Origin: CAYYYP01 sp964475985
GTDB taxonomy: Bacteria; Bdellovibrionota; UBA1018; CAYHWW01
Assembly (NCBI GenBank): GCA_964475985.1
Contig: CAYYYP010000002.1
Location: forward strand, 134,960 to 198,959
DNA length: 64,000 nucleotides
Reading direction: 5' to 3'
Both the position numbers and the translations under genes were made by a program. Positions 8,897 through 17,779 of the stretch are shown here, piece after piece. Below the pieces are notes generated by a model that did no database searches, had not been told where the DNA came from, and saw only the letters and a list, made by a program, of their open reading frames with translations. Each line of letters starts with the position of its first letter. Position 1 is the stretch's first letter.

Positions 8897-9991
8897 ATGT
8901 TTAAAATAAAATTAAAGAGTCTTGCGGTGGAATCTGGGGTTAGGTTGTTTCTTTTGTCTGCGTCATGGCTCGGAGTGCAGTTCTTCGAAAATGATGCGGC
9001 AGGTTTTGGTAGGTCCAGGGCTCCCGCAACCAATAATCAGGTTCGGGAAACGCAAGCGTTTCCTACGCGCCTTCTTGAGCTCGGCAGCGTTTCCGCCGGA
9101 AGTTTTCAAATCCCTAACAATATGCGGGTGGATCTCAGCATTGATTTACCTACATTAGTGGACTCTGAAGTGAATCAATCAGCAAAATTTAGAACCTTTA
9201 GACCAACGATTGAATCGGGCGGACAAGCTATGGCCATTCCAGCCCATGGCGTGCTGAAAGCTTCCATCACCAGTATTGAACTTGATTTTGCGAGCATTGG
9301 TGTAAAAGTTGGTTATCGTCCAGGAGGGCTTGCCAGTTCCAACACAAGTACGGATACAGCGAGTAACACGTCGACGAGCACCGGTACTGGCACTTCGACG
9401 GACATCGGAAATGTTTCATCCGCTTCTGGTGTTCAACTAAATGGTGAAGTTACCGTAAAACTCAGTGCCATTTCAATGGACTTTAGGGTGGTTGATTCCG
9501 TGACCAACGCAACCTATGGTGCAGCGTCAGCTGACCACGTTACGACGGCACTGAATCTTTCGTTTAAAGTCGATTTCACTCCAGGCCTTTCCATTGGTCC
9601 TGAAGCACAATTTCGTTCTCGTTTAAGTGTTGCGATCCGGGCGCTCATGGCCCAGGGCATGGCAAAACTTGCGGCAACACCTCATATTAATTATTTACCT
9701 TGGGCAGCGAGCGTTCGTGAAGTGGACCAAGCCCGTGGTCTCATCCTCTTTGATGCAGGTGTTCAAACGGGGCTCGTGGTCGGTAATATTTTGAGCGTGT
9801 ACAAAGCATGTGCCGTGCAAAATGCGGAGTGTTTTGAGCGGTATACCGGAGTTGATGTACGCACAGCTCGCGTGCTGCAGGGATACGCCGAAGGTGCTCC
9901 GCGCGGCATTGATGCCGCACGCATGCGTGAAGTGTTAAATTCCGTAAGTCCTGGAGATAAGGTCTACATCACTTATTTGCAGGGAAATTGA
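8897..9991 (+). CDS. exported protein, unknown function
   Basis: Start set at ATG 8897 (364 aa); an upstream in-frame GTG at 8876 is possible. The N-terminus is basic and then hydrophobic (about 12-30), consistent with export. A Ser/Thr/Gly linker of simple composition lies around residues 145-170. The C-terminal part contains 'GLVVGNILSVYKACA' and 'GDKVYITYL', small beta segments reminiscent of the FlgT-type C-terminal beta domain, but the match is weak. The S8 protease gene follows 33 bases downstream on the same strand, so they are probably co-transcribed. Confidence 0.6.
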   Translation: MFKIKLKSLAVESGVRLFLLSASWLGVQFFENDAAGFGRSRAPATNNQVRETQAFPTRLLELGSVSAGSFQIPNNMRVDLSIDLPTLVDSEVNQSAKFRTFRPTIESGGQAMAIPAHGVLKASITSIELDFASIGVKVGYRPGGLASSNTSTDTASNTSTSTGTGTSTDIGNVSSASGVQLNGEVTVKLSAISMDFRVVDSVTNATYGAASADHVTTALNLSFKVDFTPGLSIGPEAQFRSRLSVAIRALMAQGMAKLAATPHINYLPWAASVREVDQARGLILFDAGVQTGLVVGNILSVYKACAVQNAECFERYTGVDVRTARVLQGYAEGAPRGIDAARMREVLNSVSPGDKVYITYLQGN

Positions 9992-10024
9992 ACAGATTTT
10001 TAGAATCCGTGAGACGATCTTAGG

Positions 10025-12466
10025 ATGAAAAAAATCTTTCCCGCAAGGACGGCGTCCTTGATTGCGTTTTTCATTTCGCAGAATATTATGGCGGGCGGTG
10101 CGGCGAGACCTCATGTGGTAACGCCCGCTGCCCGGCCGCTTGCCGTCCAAGCGCCGGTACTGCGAAGAGCGGTGCACCTGAATCATTTTGCGGAACGTAG
10201 TATGAATTTCGGGCCAGGCGATATCAAATTCGTGGTGTCCAGTAATCTGCGCGATCAAATCATTACCGCGCTACAAAATGATGGGGCGATTACAGTCATC
10301 GATGATCCTGCACGAATTGAGAATTCGTCAGCCCTAGGTGAATCAGCACTTTCCGCGTCATCAGTTTTTCCACCCGATCCCATTCGGGTTCCCACGGAGT
10401 GGCGACCTCTCATGCGCCTTGATTTAAGAACCACGGCTCTGTCCTTAGCTTTGGGCGAAAAAGCGAACCGAGAATATTTTGGTTTTGATGATTCGCTGAA
10501 CCCCCAGGGTTTTGATTCTTCCGTAGATAATTTAAGTCCTATGGGAAGGGATGCGCTGAGCCGCTCGTTCTCTCAGTCAACGGATTTGCACATCGGAAAA
10601 GATTTAGGCAGTGAGCTGAATTTAGATCTCATCTGGCTTGGGGCCAAGGTGAAATGGCTTGCCATGAATGCTTTGCTCAAAGTGAATGTGCGGGGCGTTT
10701 ATACTTTTCTGGGTAACCAGAGTGCCGCCTTTGAAAAAATCGTTGAGACGAGGGGGACGGGCAAGGTTTTAGATTTAGGGGTGAGCATCAATACGGGACT
10801 CTTTACCGTGGGCACCCTTCCTGGCTCCATTAGCGTTGAGGTCAATCTCGCAAGGCGCGATGCTTTAACCCAAGCGTTTCTGAAAATGGCGCCCGAATTT
10901 TCCAAGGAAGTAGCTAAGGAGATCGTAAAGACTCCCGTGCTCACCGGTTTCTATGAGGGATACGTTGCGGCCGGCGCCTTAAGTCATTCACTTCGGACAG
11001 GTATATTTGCTCTAAATTTAGACGCCATTTTGCGCCGGGAAAATGATGTGAGCTCATTCCATGAGGTAGCTCAACTCTACACTTCTACTTCTGAACTAGA
11101 ATGCCGGGGAAACTGCGCAAGTTATCGTACGGGTGATCGAATCTTTTTGCATGAATCTAGAGAAGTTTTACAAGCTTGGATGACGGAGAACTTGCGGAAT
11201 TTTTCTTTATCCACTCAGTCAACGCTTCAGGCGTCCTCGGTAAATGGAAGTGGCGCAGTAAGCAACGCTGCAGTGAGTGCACAGACCCCCGCAACGTCCG
11301 TGGTGAATGTTGCAATTCCTGAAATCAATCCAGCGCAAGTGGTCTTAAGATTTTTAGAAAGTACGGCCGTTCGCATGGCCCGGGGCCTGGCGCAGGCCGC
11401 CACCTTGGCCTATCGCCTGGCACGTTACAATCAATATGATCAGCCTTATTTCACGCCCGAAGGTGAAGGTCCCATGGGCGTTGAGCCCATTCGTGCTCAA
11501 GCTCTCGCAAGAACTTCATGGGCCCATGAACGTATCGGTACGGTTAGGGCATGGAGTGAGATTGGGCTAGGCAGTGAGTCCGTAAAGGTCGCAATCCTTG
11601 ATACCGGAATGGATTATAATCACCGGGAGCTTAAACATAATTTATTTTGGAGTAGGCTCACTAACACGCCAGGCTTTGATTTTTTCTCCATGGACCCTAG
11701 GCCCTTTGATGATCATGAACATGGTACTGAAATCGCTTCCCTCATTGCCGGGGGCGGGTGGCGCATGGTTGGTGTTGCGCCCTATTCAAAAATTCTCCCG
11801 CTTAAAATTTTTTCGGGCTACGGTGACTTTAGTTCTCGGGCTGTTCTTTCGGGCGTTGCTTACGCGCTTCGGGAGAATGCGCAGGTCATCGTATTTCCCT
11901 GGAGCCTCAATGCGCGAGCAGGTGGGGAGACTAAACGAATTTCGGATTTGCTCACAACGGAAGTCGTGAAGATTTTAAGGGCCAGGCAAAACTTACCGCT
12001 CATCGTAATGGCCGCGGGAGATGAGGGACTGCCGCTTCATGCGCCGGAAGACCATGCACTTTTTCCCATGACCTTAAGGCAGGCATTTCCCGAGTCCACA
12101 TTGATCGTGGGCGGGGCTGACCCTTGGGGGTTGCCGGTCCATGAACGAAAGATTGAGTATGAACTCGTGACCCAAGATGATTACTTCCGAACGATTACGC
12201 CAAGTAATTTTGGAAGTGGAGTTGATATCTTTGCTCCCGGTGGACCGATTATGGTGGCGTCACCTAGAAATAGTTACAATGAAGAATATCGCTCATCTAC
12301 GGCTACGGCTTTCGTGGCGGGAGCGGCGGCACTTCTGCTTTCTAGCTCGAGAAATCCGCCAACCGCTGCACAGGTCAGAATCGCCCTCCTCAGCGGCGCC
12401 CTTGGTTCAGAGTTAAAAGAGCTTTATTTGCCTACCGCCATCTCCGCTTTAAGGCTTGGATACTGA
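10025..12466 (+). CDS. exported subtilisin-family (S8) serine protease
   Basis: 813 aa with a signal peptide (1-23), a long N-terminal region (24-515) without recognised motifs, and a C-terminal S8 domain. The triad is visible: Asp526 in 'AILDTGMDYNH', His566 in 'DHEHGTEIAS' and Ser758 in 'RSSTATAFVAG' (the family's GTSMATPHVAG). The oxyanion-hole Asn of 'AAGN' is Asp666 here (AAGDEG), a substitution also known in the proprotein convertase PC2. Subtilases cut peptide bonds; the large N-terminal part may be a prodomain or targeting region. The protease likely acts in the periplasm or outside the cell. It follows an exported protein gene by 33 bases. Confidence 0.85.
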   Translation: MKKIFPARTASLIAFFISQNIMAGGAARPHVVTPAARPLAVQAPVLRRAVHLNHFAERSMNFGPGDIKFVVSSNLRDQIITALQNDGAITVIDDPARIENSSALGESALSASSVFPPDPIRVPTEWRPLMRLDLRTTALSLALGEKANREYFGFDDSLNPQGFDSSVDNLSPMGRDALSRSFSQSTDLHIGKDLGSELNLDLIWLGAKVKWLAMNALLKVNVRGVYTFLGNQSAAFEKIVETRGTGKVLDLGVSINTGLFTVGTLPGSISVEVNLARRDALTQAFLKMAPEFSKEVAKEIVKTPVLTGFYEGYVAAGALSHSLRTGIFALNLDAILRRENDVSSFHEVAQLYTSTSELECRGNCASYRTGDRIFLHESREVLQAWMTENLRNFSLSTQSTLQASSVNGSGAVSNAAVSAQTPATSVVNVAIPEINPAQVVLRFLESTAVRMARGLAQAATLAYRLARYNQYDQPYFTPEGEGPMGVEPIRAQALARTSWAHERIGTVRAWSEIGLGSESVKVAILDTGMDYNHRELKHNLFWSRLTNTPGFDFFSMDPRPFDDHEHGTEIASLIAGGGWRMVGVAPYSKILPLKIFSGYGDFSSRAVLSGVAYALRENAQVIVFPWSLNARAGGETKRISDLLTTEVVKILRARQNLPLIVMAAGDEGLPLHAPEDHALFPMTLRQAFPESTLIVGGADPWGLPVHERKIEYELVTQDDYFRTITPSNFGSGVDIFAPGGPIMVASPRNSYNEEYRSSTATAFVAGAAALLLSSSRNPPTAAQVRIALLSGALGSELKELYLPTAISALRLGY

Positions 12467-12610
12467 GCTCCTTTAGATTCCGTAGGTCGAATTTGACTCA
12501 CTAAATATTTTCCATTGCAGCAAAAAAAACCTAATCGTTTTGAATAGTTTATAAAATCGTTGCTTTTTCTTAACCTATTTTAGTAAACTATTTATATTGA
12601 TGGGGGATCC

Positions 12611-15600
12611 ATGAGGCGATTGATTTTTACGAAAATGGTTCATTTCCTTTTTCTGGTTTGTATTTTTGCCCTGCTGGAATCTACCGCAAAGACTCAGCCC
12701 ACGACCTTCGGCATGTCGGCGCAACACAACATCGCGCCGCAGACCACCATTCCTAACGCAAGCGGCGCTCTTAATTTGGCACGCGATACGCTTCCAAACT
12801 CTGAGCAGAACAACCTGAATCCTGGACGCTGCCTTGATGCGACCACGACCGGATATCCCGGCCAAGCTTCAAACACAGGAACAGACACCAGTACCGCAAG
12901 GGGCTTAGCCATTGCTGGAATCAATATGGGAACCAGCGCTGCGAATTCATTTATGAATGCGCGGGGAAATGTTGCCACAGGCTTAGCTGGTGTTTTTTCC
13001 GGATTAAATCTTTCTTGTGCACTTTCCAATGTTTCATCTAGTTGCCCCAGCATGCCGTCCGATGTTCCAGAAGTGCCGGACAGCTGTTCCGTAGTAAGTG
13101 TAGGTGGAACTTTTAATTCCGCAAAATTGATTGAGCGCATCAATAGTTTTAATACCTATCGTTGTGCAGCACTTTGCCAGAAGGACCAAGCGGCCATCGC
13201 CGCCAATCGTTTAGGTTGCCTTCAGGAAGAGTATGAAAAAATGGATACGGCCATGCGTAGGGTCGATGCAAGAATCAGGGAGACCCTGACGCAACAGAAA
13301 ACCTATGTGGATGCGCTGGAGACCGAAGTCGCAAGGCAGCGCGTGATTGCAGAAAGCTTAATCGGTACTGATGGCAATGGTGGAAAAGCGGGAGAGCTTG
13401 ATGGCGCAATCGGTGCCATGAACAGTCGAATTCAACAGATGACAACGGTTATTCCACAGATCGCCCAAAGGGTAAGAGATTACCGCTTAAAACAAGAACG
13501 ATTGACGGCTGCCCGTGAACGAGTAGCGGTCTCCACCGCATTTGAATGTTTTCGAAATGGAAGGCCTACTGCCATGTCGGTTACGGGAATTCGCGAAGGG
13601 GATGGCGCGCCGGGTACTGGCCTTGAATACATTACGGCCGTTTACCGGGATCAACTTCAGAACCATTCTCCAAACCCAGGGGCTGGCGTGCGAAGAGTAG
13701 CCGATAATAAACTGAGGGCGCTCACCACGGCCCTCAACCAAAGATTAGGTCAATCTTCACCTTACGTTGGCACCCCGAGCATTCGGCAGGCACTAGACGA
13801 ACCACGTACGGGCTCCCAACTCAATGTGAACATGACCACTCTGCAAAACGATTTGAACATCGCCATTAGACAAGCAGGGTTGCCCGGTCCCATTGCCAGC
13901 ATGACGCGCAACTTGCTGAATATGTGCGTGCAACAGACTCAAGCCAATTTAGCGGCGGGGGATTCCTCTCAAGCTTCTGAGATGTCGGCCATTCGTCAGG
14001 AACTGCGGAACGAAGTTACCCGAGTCATCGCCGGTGAAGCACCCAAGGGCGGAGGCGCACCCTCGGGCGGCGTTGCGGCACTGGTTTTAAGTTACACCAA
14101 CGATCTTGATAATACTTTTTTGAAACTACGTGGCACACCTTCTGGTTTTAACTCTTCTACCTGCACCACCATTCGCACCATGACCAATAGCGGAAGTGTG
14201 AGTTATTCAGAGAACTCTTTAGATGCCGCCGAGAGTTGCCTGAATACTTTGAATGCTACTGCACGCTGCGTCTTAAACGGCGGCGATACTTGCGTGGGTG
14301 GACAATCAGGATTTACGGCCATCAATATTCCCAATTATAAAAATCTGCCCTGTAACACTTTGATGTCCTGCCGTGCGGCGGTGGCGCAGGAAGGCTTAGC
14401 TGCCCGTAACCGCTCCAATGAAATTCAGGGCGATGGAACTTTTGCTCACGATGCTTGTGGTGGAAGGTGCCCAGGCAAAGTACTTTTTATTCGGCAAGCT
14501 AGCGCAAATCTCATGAATGACGTTCGTAGTCATGCTCAAACCTATAACGATGCTGCCCTTAAAATGCGCAATCAGTTGCTCGGCGTAAATTCCGTTTGTC
14601 GCAGCATGGGCTTAAGCTGTGGAATTCCTACCTCACCGGATCCTAATGCTCAGCCTTGGGATTGTCCCGTGGGTGCCACGGCCGGCAGCACCGCGCAAGC
14701 TCGCGGGCCTGATGGCGGAGCACAACTTCAACTTTGTAGTATGCCAACACCAAACACGAGGGATGCACTACTCAACCTGACCACCCCTCCCATTCCTGGT
14801 GAGGTGAGAGAAAAACTTCAGGCTTCCGTGGGCACCCTTACGCAGAAGCGGGATGACCTAAACACCAGGCTGAATACATTAGCGAACCTTTTACCAAAAT
14901 TTCAAGAACTCGAAGTGAAGTGCCGGGCCGAAGAAGCGGCGAGGGGACTAGCATCGTTAACGGAATCTATTCATAGCGGATACGAAGCTTGTAGTGGGAA
15001 TCACGCAACGATAGACCGTGACGAATTTTGTACGGATTCAAGGCTAGGCGAACTCGGTAGAGATTTAGCAAATGTGATGGCTGCGCTACGGAGAGATTCT
15101 TCCGGAAGCACGAGGGATTCCATGCGGGAAGCTAGTACCGCTACGCGGGAGCTAGCAAGTTTGCGAACGAAATGCAGATCTAATAGAACGCCAGGCCAGG
15201 TTGCTCAAGAGACAAATCTGTGTGGCATATTAAGCGGTGATGCTGAGACCCGAGGAAGGTTGGTCCGTGAGTGTGGCGCTGAGACGGCGATAACCAGAGA
15301 AGAAGATCTAACGGGGGTTAGTGCTAATGAGAATTTTAGGGGTAGAAGCGTCGCTGTGCGGGCGGCCCAAGGCGAAGGAGCTACGGGTCAATGTTTTATG
15401 CCGGGTGCCATATGCCGGATTGGCACGATTTCGGTTCCGAGCGATGATGGCGGCGCCCGTGAATGCGTACAAAAGCCGATTTGCGGAACTGGGAAACGAT
15501 TTGATTATGAACAAACAAAATGTGTTTGTGTAACGGGTACGCCAGGACAACCAGCAGATGGGACGGAGCAGGGTCGCTTTGATGAACGCATAACATGTGG

Positions 15601-15769
15601 TGGTACCGCAACGACTCCCACCGTCGCCGGAACTGAGGCAGCGCCTGATCGTAGCCCGGCTGCCGAGGCTTCGACAAACCCCGCGGCGCCAACTCCAGAT
15701 GCACCTAGCGACCGTCCGACCGTAAGAACAAATACCCGAAGGCAAACGGTCAGAGGAAGCAGTCCATAA
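12611..15769 (+). CDS. giant exported Cys-rich coiled-coil protein
   Basis: 1052 aa starting at ATG 12611 after GGGGGAT. Residues 1-27 are a signal peptide. A first Cys cluster (about 130-205) is followed by a predicted coiled coil (about 205-305, rich in Arg, Glu, Gln and Ala). Alternating Cys-containing and helical stretches follow, then a short 'CGTGKRFDYEQTKCVC' unit near 960 that resembles a small disulfide module. The last 60 residues are Pro/Ala/Thr-rich. Many cysteines imply disulfide bonding outside the cytoplasm. I recognise no family. A structural, surface or adhesive role would fit but is inference. Confidence 0.75.
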   Translation: MRRLIFTKMVHFLFLVCIFALLESTAKTQPTTFGMSAQHNIAPQTTIPNASGALNLARDTLPNSEQNNLNPGRCLDATTTGYPGQASNTGTDTSTARGLAIAGINMGTSAANSFMNARGNVATGLAGVFSGLNLSCALSNVSSSCPSMPSDVPEVPDSCSVVSVGGTFNSAKLIERINSFNTYRCAALCQKDQAAIAANRLGCLQEEYEKMDTAMRRVDARIRETLTQQKTYVDALETEVARQRVIAESLIGTDGNGGKAGELDGAIGAMNSRIQQMTTVIPQIAQRVRDYRLKQERLTAARERVAVSTAFECFRNGRPTAMSVTGIREGDGAPGTGLEYITAVYRDQLQNHSPNPGAGVRRVADNKLRALTTALNQRLGQSSPYVGTPSIRQALDEPRTGSQLNVNMTTLQNDLNIAIRQAGLPGPIASMTRNLLNMCVQQTQANLAAGDSSQASEMSAIRQELRNEVTRVIAGEAPKGGGAPSGGVAALVLSYTNDLDNTFLKLRGTPSGFNSSTCTTIRTMTNSGSVSYSENSLDAAESCLNTLNATARCVLNGGDTCVGGQSGFTAINIPNYKNLPCNTLMSCRAAVAQEGLAARNRSNEIQGDGTFAHDACGGRCPGKVLFIRQASANLMNDVRSHAQTYNDAALKMRNQLLGVNSVCRSMGLSCGIPTSPDPNAQPWDCPVGATAGSTAQARGPDGGAQLQLCSMPTPNTRDALLNLTTPPIPGEVREKLQASVGTLTQKRDDLNTRLNTLANLLPKFQELEVKCRAEEAARGLASLTESIHSGYEACSGNHATIDRDEFCTDSRLGELGRDLANVMAALRRDSSGSTRDSMREASTATRELASLRTKCRSNRTPGQVAQETNLCGILSGDAETRGRLVRECGAETAITREEDLTGVSANENFRGRSVAVRAAQGEGATGQCFMPGAICRIGTISVPSDDGGARECVQKPICGTGKRFDYEQTKCVCVTGTPGQPADGTEQGRFDERITCGGTATTPTVAGTEAAPDRSPAAEASTNPAAPTPDAPSDRPTVRTNTRRQTVRGSSP

Positions 15770-15847
15770 CCGCAAAATCTCGGAAGTTAGCCGCCACAGG
15801 AACAAGTTAAATTATTTCTATTTGTAACTGGTGTTGTTCTAGCTTGA

Positions 15848-15904
15848 ACGAAAAATACATCGTGTCTAAATCTACACGTAATTTAGACACGATGTATTTT
15901 TCGT
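15848..15904. repeat. 24-bp perfect inverted repeat (hairpin)
   Basis: Arms 15848-15871 and 15881-15904 are exact reverse complements of 24 bases around a 9-base loop. It lies between the convergent ends of the giant Cys-rich gene and trxA. The stem is AT-rich, and its outer end has an A run on one side and a T run on the other, so it could end transcription from both directions. A conventional terminator for trxA is also present 60 bases further on. Confidence 0.85.
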
Positions 15905-15965
15905 CAGTTTAGTCATTTTAAAACGTTCGAGAGTAATCCTATATTTGCCAACCCATCCGTACCAA

Positions 15966-16009
15966 ATAAAAAAAGCCAGGATCAAAAGCATCCGCTCTCC
16001 ATCCTGGCC
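15966..16009 (-). terminator. rho-independent terminator of trxA
   Basis: On the minus strand, stem GGCCAGGAT-like arms (8 perfect pairs, 15975-15982 with 16001-16008) are followed directly by seven T. It starts 29 bases after the trxA stop. Confidence 0.8.
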
Positions 16010-16036
16010 TCATATAAATCGTGAACTGAAAAAAAC

Positions 16037-16369
16037 TTAAGCCATGGCCTTATCAACCGCAGCGCTGATGGTGCCTTTTGGATGTGCACCTACGAGTTGA
16101 TCCACCGCTTGGCCGCCCTTAAAAATAATTAAAGTGGGAATGCCACGGATGCGGAATTGACCAGGTGTTCCTTGGTTCTCATCCACATTCATTTTCATAA
16201 CTTTAAGTTTGCCTTGGTATTGCGTAGCGATCTCTTCGATGGTGGGTGCAAGGGCACGGCACGGGCCACACCATTCGGCCCAGAAATCAACCAAGACCGG
16301 GATGTTTGATTCCAGAACCTCTTTTTGAAAATTTTGATCCGTAGCGGAAGCGACAATTTCAGAAGCCAT
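16037..16369 (-). CDS. trxA: thioredoxin
   Basis: 110 aa, the normal thioredoxin length. The active site is Trp33-Cys34-Gly35-Pro36-Cys37 and the cis-proline loop is 'GIPTLI'. Thioredoxin reduces disulfides in cytoplasmic proteins such as ribonucleotide reductase and methionine sulfoxide reductase, the latter also encoded here at 42.3 kb. No signal peptide. AAGGA lies 9-10 bases before ATG 16369. Its terminator is at 15966-16009. The gene is divergent from gmhA with 51 bases between starts. Confidence 0.96.
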   Translation of the reverse strand: MASEIVASATDQNFQKEVLESNIPVLVDFWAEWCGPCRALAPTIEEIATQYQGKLKVMKMNVDENQGTPGQFRIRGIPTLIIFKGGQAVDQLVGAHPKGTISAAVDKAMA

Positions 16370-16420
16370 TTTATTTCAGTCCTTTCTTGGTTGGGAGAAT
16401 TAACATAATGTAGGAGGGGT

Positions 16421-17035
16421 ATGAATACCAAAGAAATCCTTCAATTTGTTGACCTAACCGTAGCGGAAAGCATTGCGGCAAAAAAAGATTTTTATGCGAC
16501 TCAGAGCGAAAAGGTCATAAAACTGGCCCAAAAAATGGCCGAAGTTTATCAGGCCGGCAATAAGGTCCTAATTTTTGGTAACGGGGGCTCGGCATCCGAC
16601 GCTCAGCATATGGCGGCCGAAATGGTGGGGCGCATGCTCCATGAGCGCAACGTTCATTTGCCAGCCATCGCCCTCACGACGGACACCAGCAACATTACGG
16701 CCATCGCCAACGACTACAGTTATGACGACATCTTCTTATTTCAAGTCAAAGCTTTAGGCCGTAAGGGCGATCTTGCCCTTGGCTTAAGCACCAGTGGTAA
16801 TTCTAAAAATGTTCTCTCGGCCATGCAAGCCGCCAAGGATCAGGGAATGTATACTGCAAGTTTTACGGGCGGCTCCGGCGGAAAGCTGCGGGAGATCTGT
16901 GACCTAAACCTAAATGTCGCACTTGGTAAAAATGCATCCATGATTCAGGAAACCCACATCACATTGGTGCATCTCGCCGTGGATTTGATGGATCGTTTCT
17001 TTTTGCCCAAAGACTGGATTCGCCCTAAAAAATAG
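16421..17035 (+). CDS. gmhA: phosphoheptose isomerase (SIS domain)
   Basis: 204 aa with a single SIS domain. The typical GmhA motifs 'GNGGSASDAQHMAAE' (about 54-68) and 'TTDTSNITAIANDY' are present, along with 'STSGNSKNV' (about 123-131). It converts sedoheptulose 7-phosphate to D-glycero-D-manno-heptose 7-phosphate, the first step of LPS inner-core heptose synthesis, which supports a Gram-negative envelope. The Shine-Dalgarno AGGAGG (16412-16417) lies only 3 bases from ATG 16421, which is closer than usual. No other heptose genes are in the window. Confidence 0.93.
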   Translation: MNTKEILQFVDLTVAESIAAKKDFYATQSEKVIKLAQKMAEVYQAGNKVLIFGNGGSASDAQHMAAEMVGRMLHERNVHLPAIALTTDTSNITAIANDYSYDDIFLFQVKALGRKGDLALGLSTSGNSKNVLSAMQAAKDQGMYTASFTGGSGGKLREICDLNLNVALGKNASMIQETHITLVHLAVDLMDRFFLPKDWIRPKK

Positions 17036-17100
17036 TCAGTTTAAACGAAATTTGCGTGTTCCGCCAAGGCCTGTTCTAATTATGAATAAGGGGGCGGGCT

Positions 17101-17685
17101 TTGGCGGAATCATGGTTTATCGAAAATCAGGGCCGTATCAAACGAGTCGTCGCCAAGGGGATTGATCTTTTCATTTGTATCCTTTTGGCTTTAGTGTTTC
17201 CGCATCCGCTAGGCGTTTTTTTAGGACTAATTTATTCTCTCATTCATGACGGAATGGGTGACGGCCATAGCCTTGGCAAAAAACTTTTGGGGCTTAAAAC
17301 TTTTTATTACGAAGATGATCAGCGGGGCGAAGACGCCCAGACGCCCATTCGTAGGCCCTGTAATTTAAAGCGCAGTATTTTTAGGAACGCGCCCTTTGGT
17401 GTCTCGTTCCTCTTTGCAATAATCCCTTTTTGGGGTTGGTTTCTTGCTTTAATTCTAGGCATTCCCCTTGTTTGCGTAGAACTGACCTTGCTCATCAAAC
17501 AAGAAAAGGGTGCGCGCCTAGGGGATCTCATGGCCGACACCTTCGTGCTTGAAGACCAAATTCCTGGTTGGCTTGAAGAACCTTTAACCCAAGAGAAATG
17601 GAACAAAGTACTAGCGGCTCTTGGACAAGCGTTGCATATCATGCATGCAAAAATTCAAACCATTTTGCAGAAAATGCGAAAATAA
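17101..17685 (+). CDS. RDD-family membrane protein
   Basis: 194 aa starting at TTG 17101, preceded by AAGGGGG (17088-17094); no in-frame ATG exists nearby. The RDD domain is shown by 'KRVVAKGIDLFI' near the start, 'GHSLGKKLLGLK' (about 60-71) and 'GARLGDLMADTFVL' (about 136-149). Three hydrophobic segments are visible (about 22-46, 97-112 and 114-130). RDD proteins are small inner-membrane proteins, some with transport roles; the substrate here is unknown. It is 65 bases after gmhA and 94 before polA. Confidence 0.8.
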   Translation: MAESWFIENQGRIKRVVAKGIDLFICILLALVFPHPLGVFLGLIYSLIHDGMGDGHSLGKKLLGLKTFYYEDDQRGEDAQTPIRRPCNLKRSIFRNAPFGVSFLFAIIPFWGWFLALILGIPLVCVELTLLIKQEKGARLGDLMADTFVLEDQIPGWLEEPLTQEKWNKVLAALGQALHIMHAKIQTILQKMRK

Positions 17686-17779
17686 AGTTGAGCTGAGCTA
17701 GCAAACTTCATCGCTGAACGCCTGTGCCTGAACAAATATATTTATGGCCTCAGGCAATCGCCAAGGCTACGAATAATCC

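Noticed and set aside
12570..12598. Promoter-like pair TTAACC, 17 bases, TATATT before the giant Cys-rich gene
   Set aside because: A start site would fall about 5 bases before the ATG and cut into the ribosome site, so it is unlikely to be the true promoter.
12694..13143. 149-codon minus-strand ORF
   Set aside because: Antisense to the giant exported gene without its own signals.
17720..17757. 7-bp stem TGCCTGA/TCAGGCA between the RDD gene and polA
   Set aside because: Long AT loop, short stem and no T tract; not convincing as a terminator or regulator.
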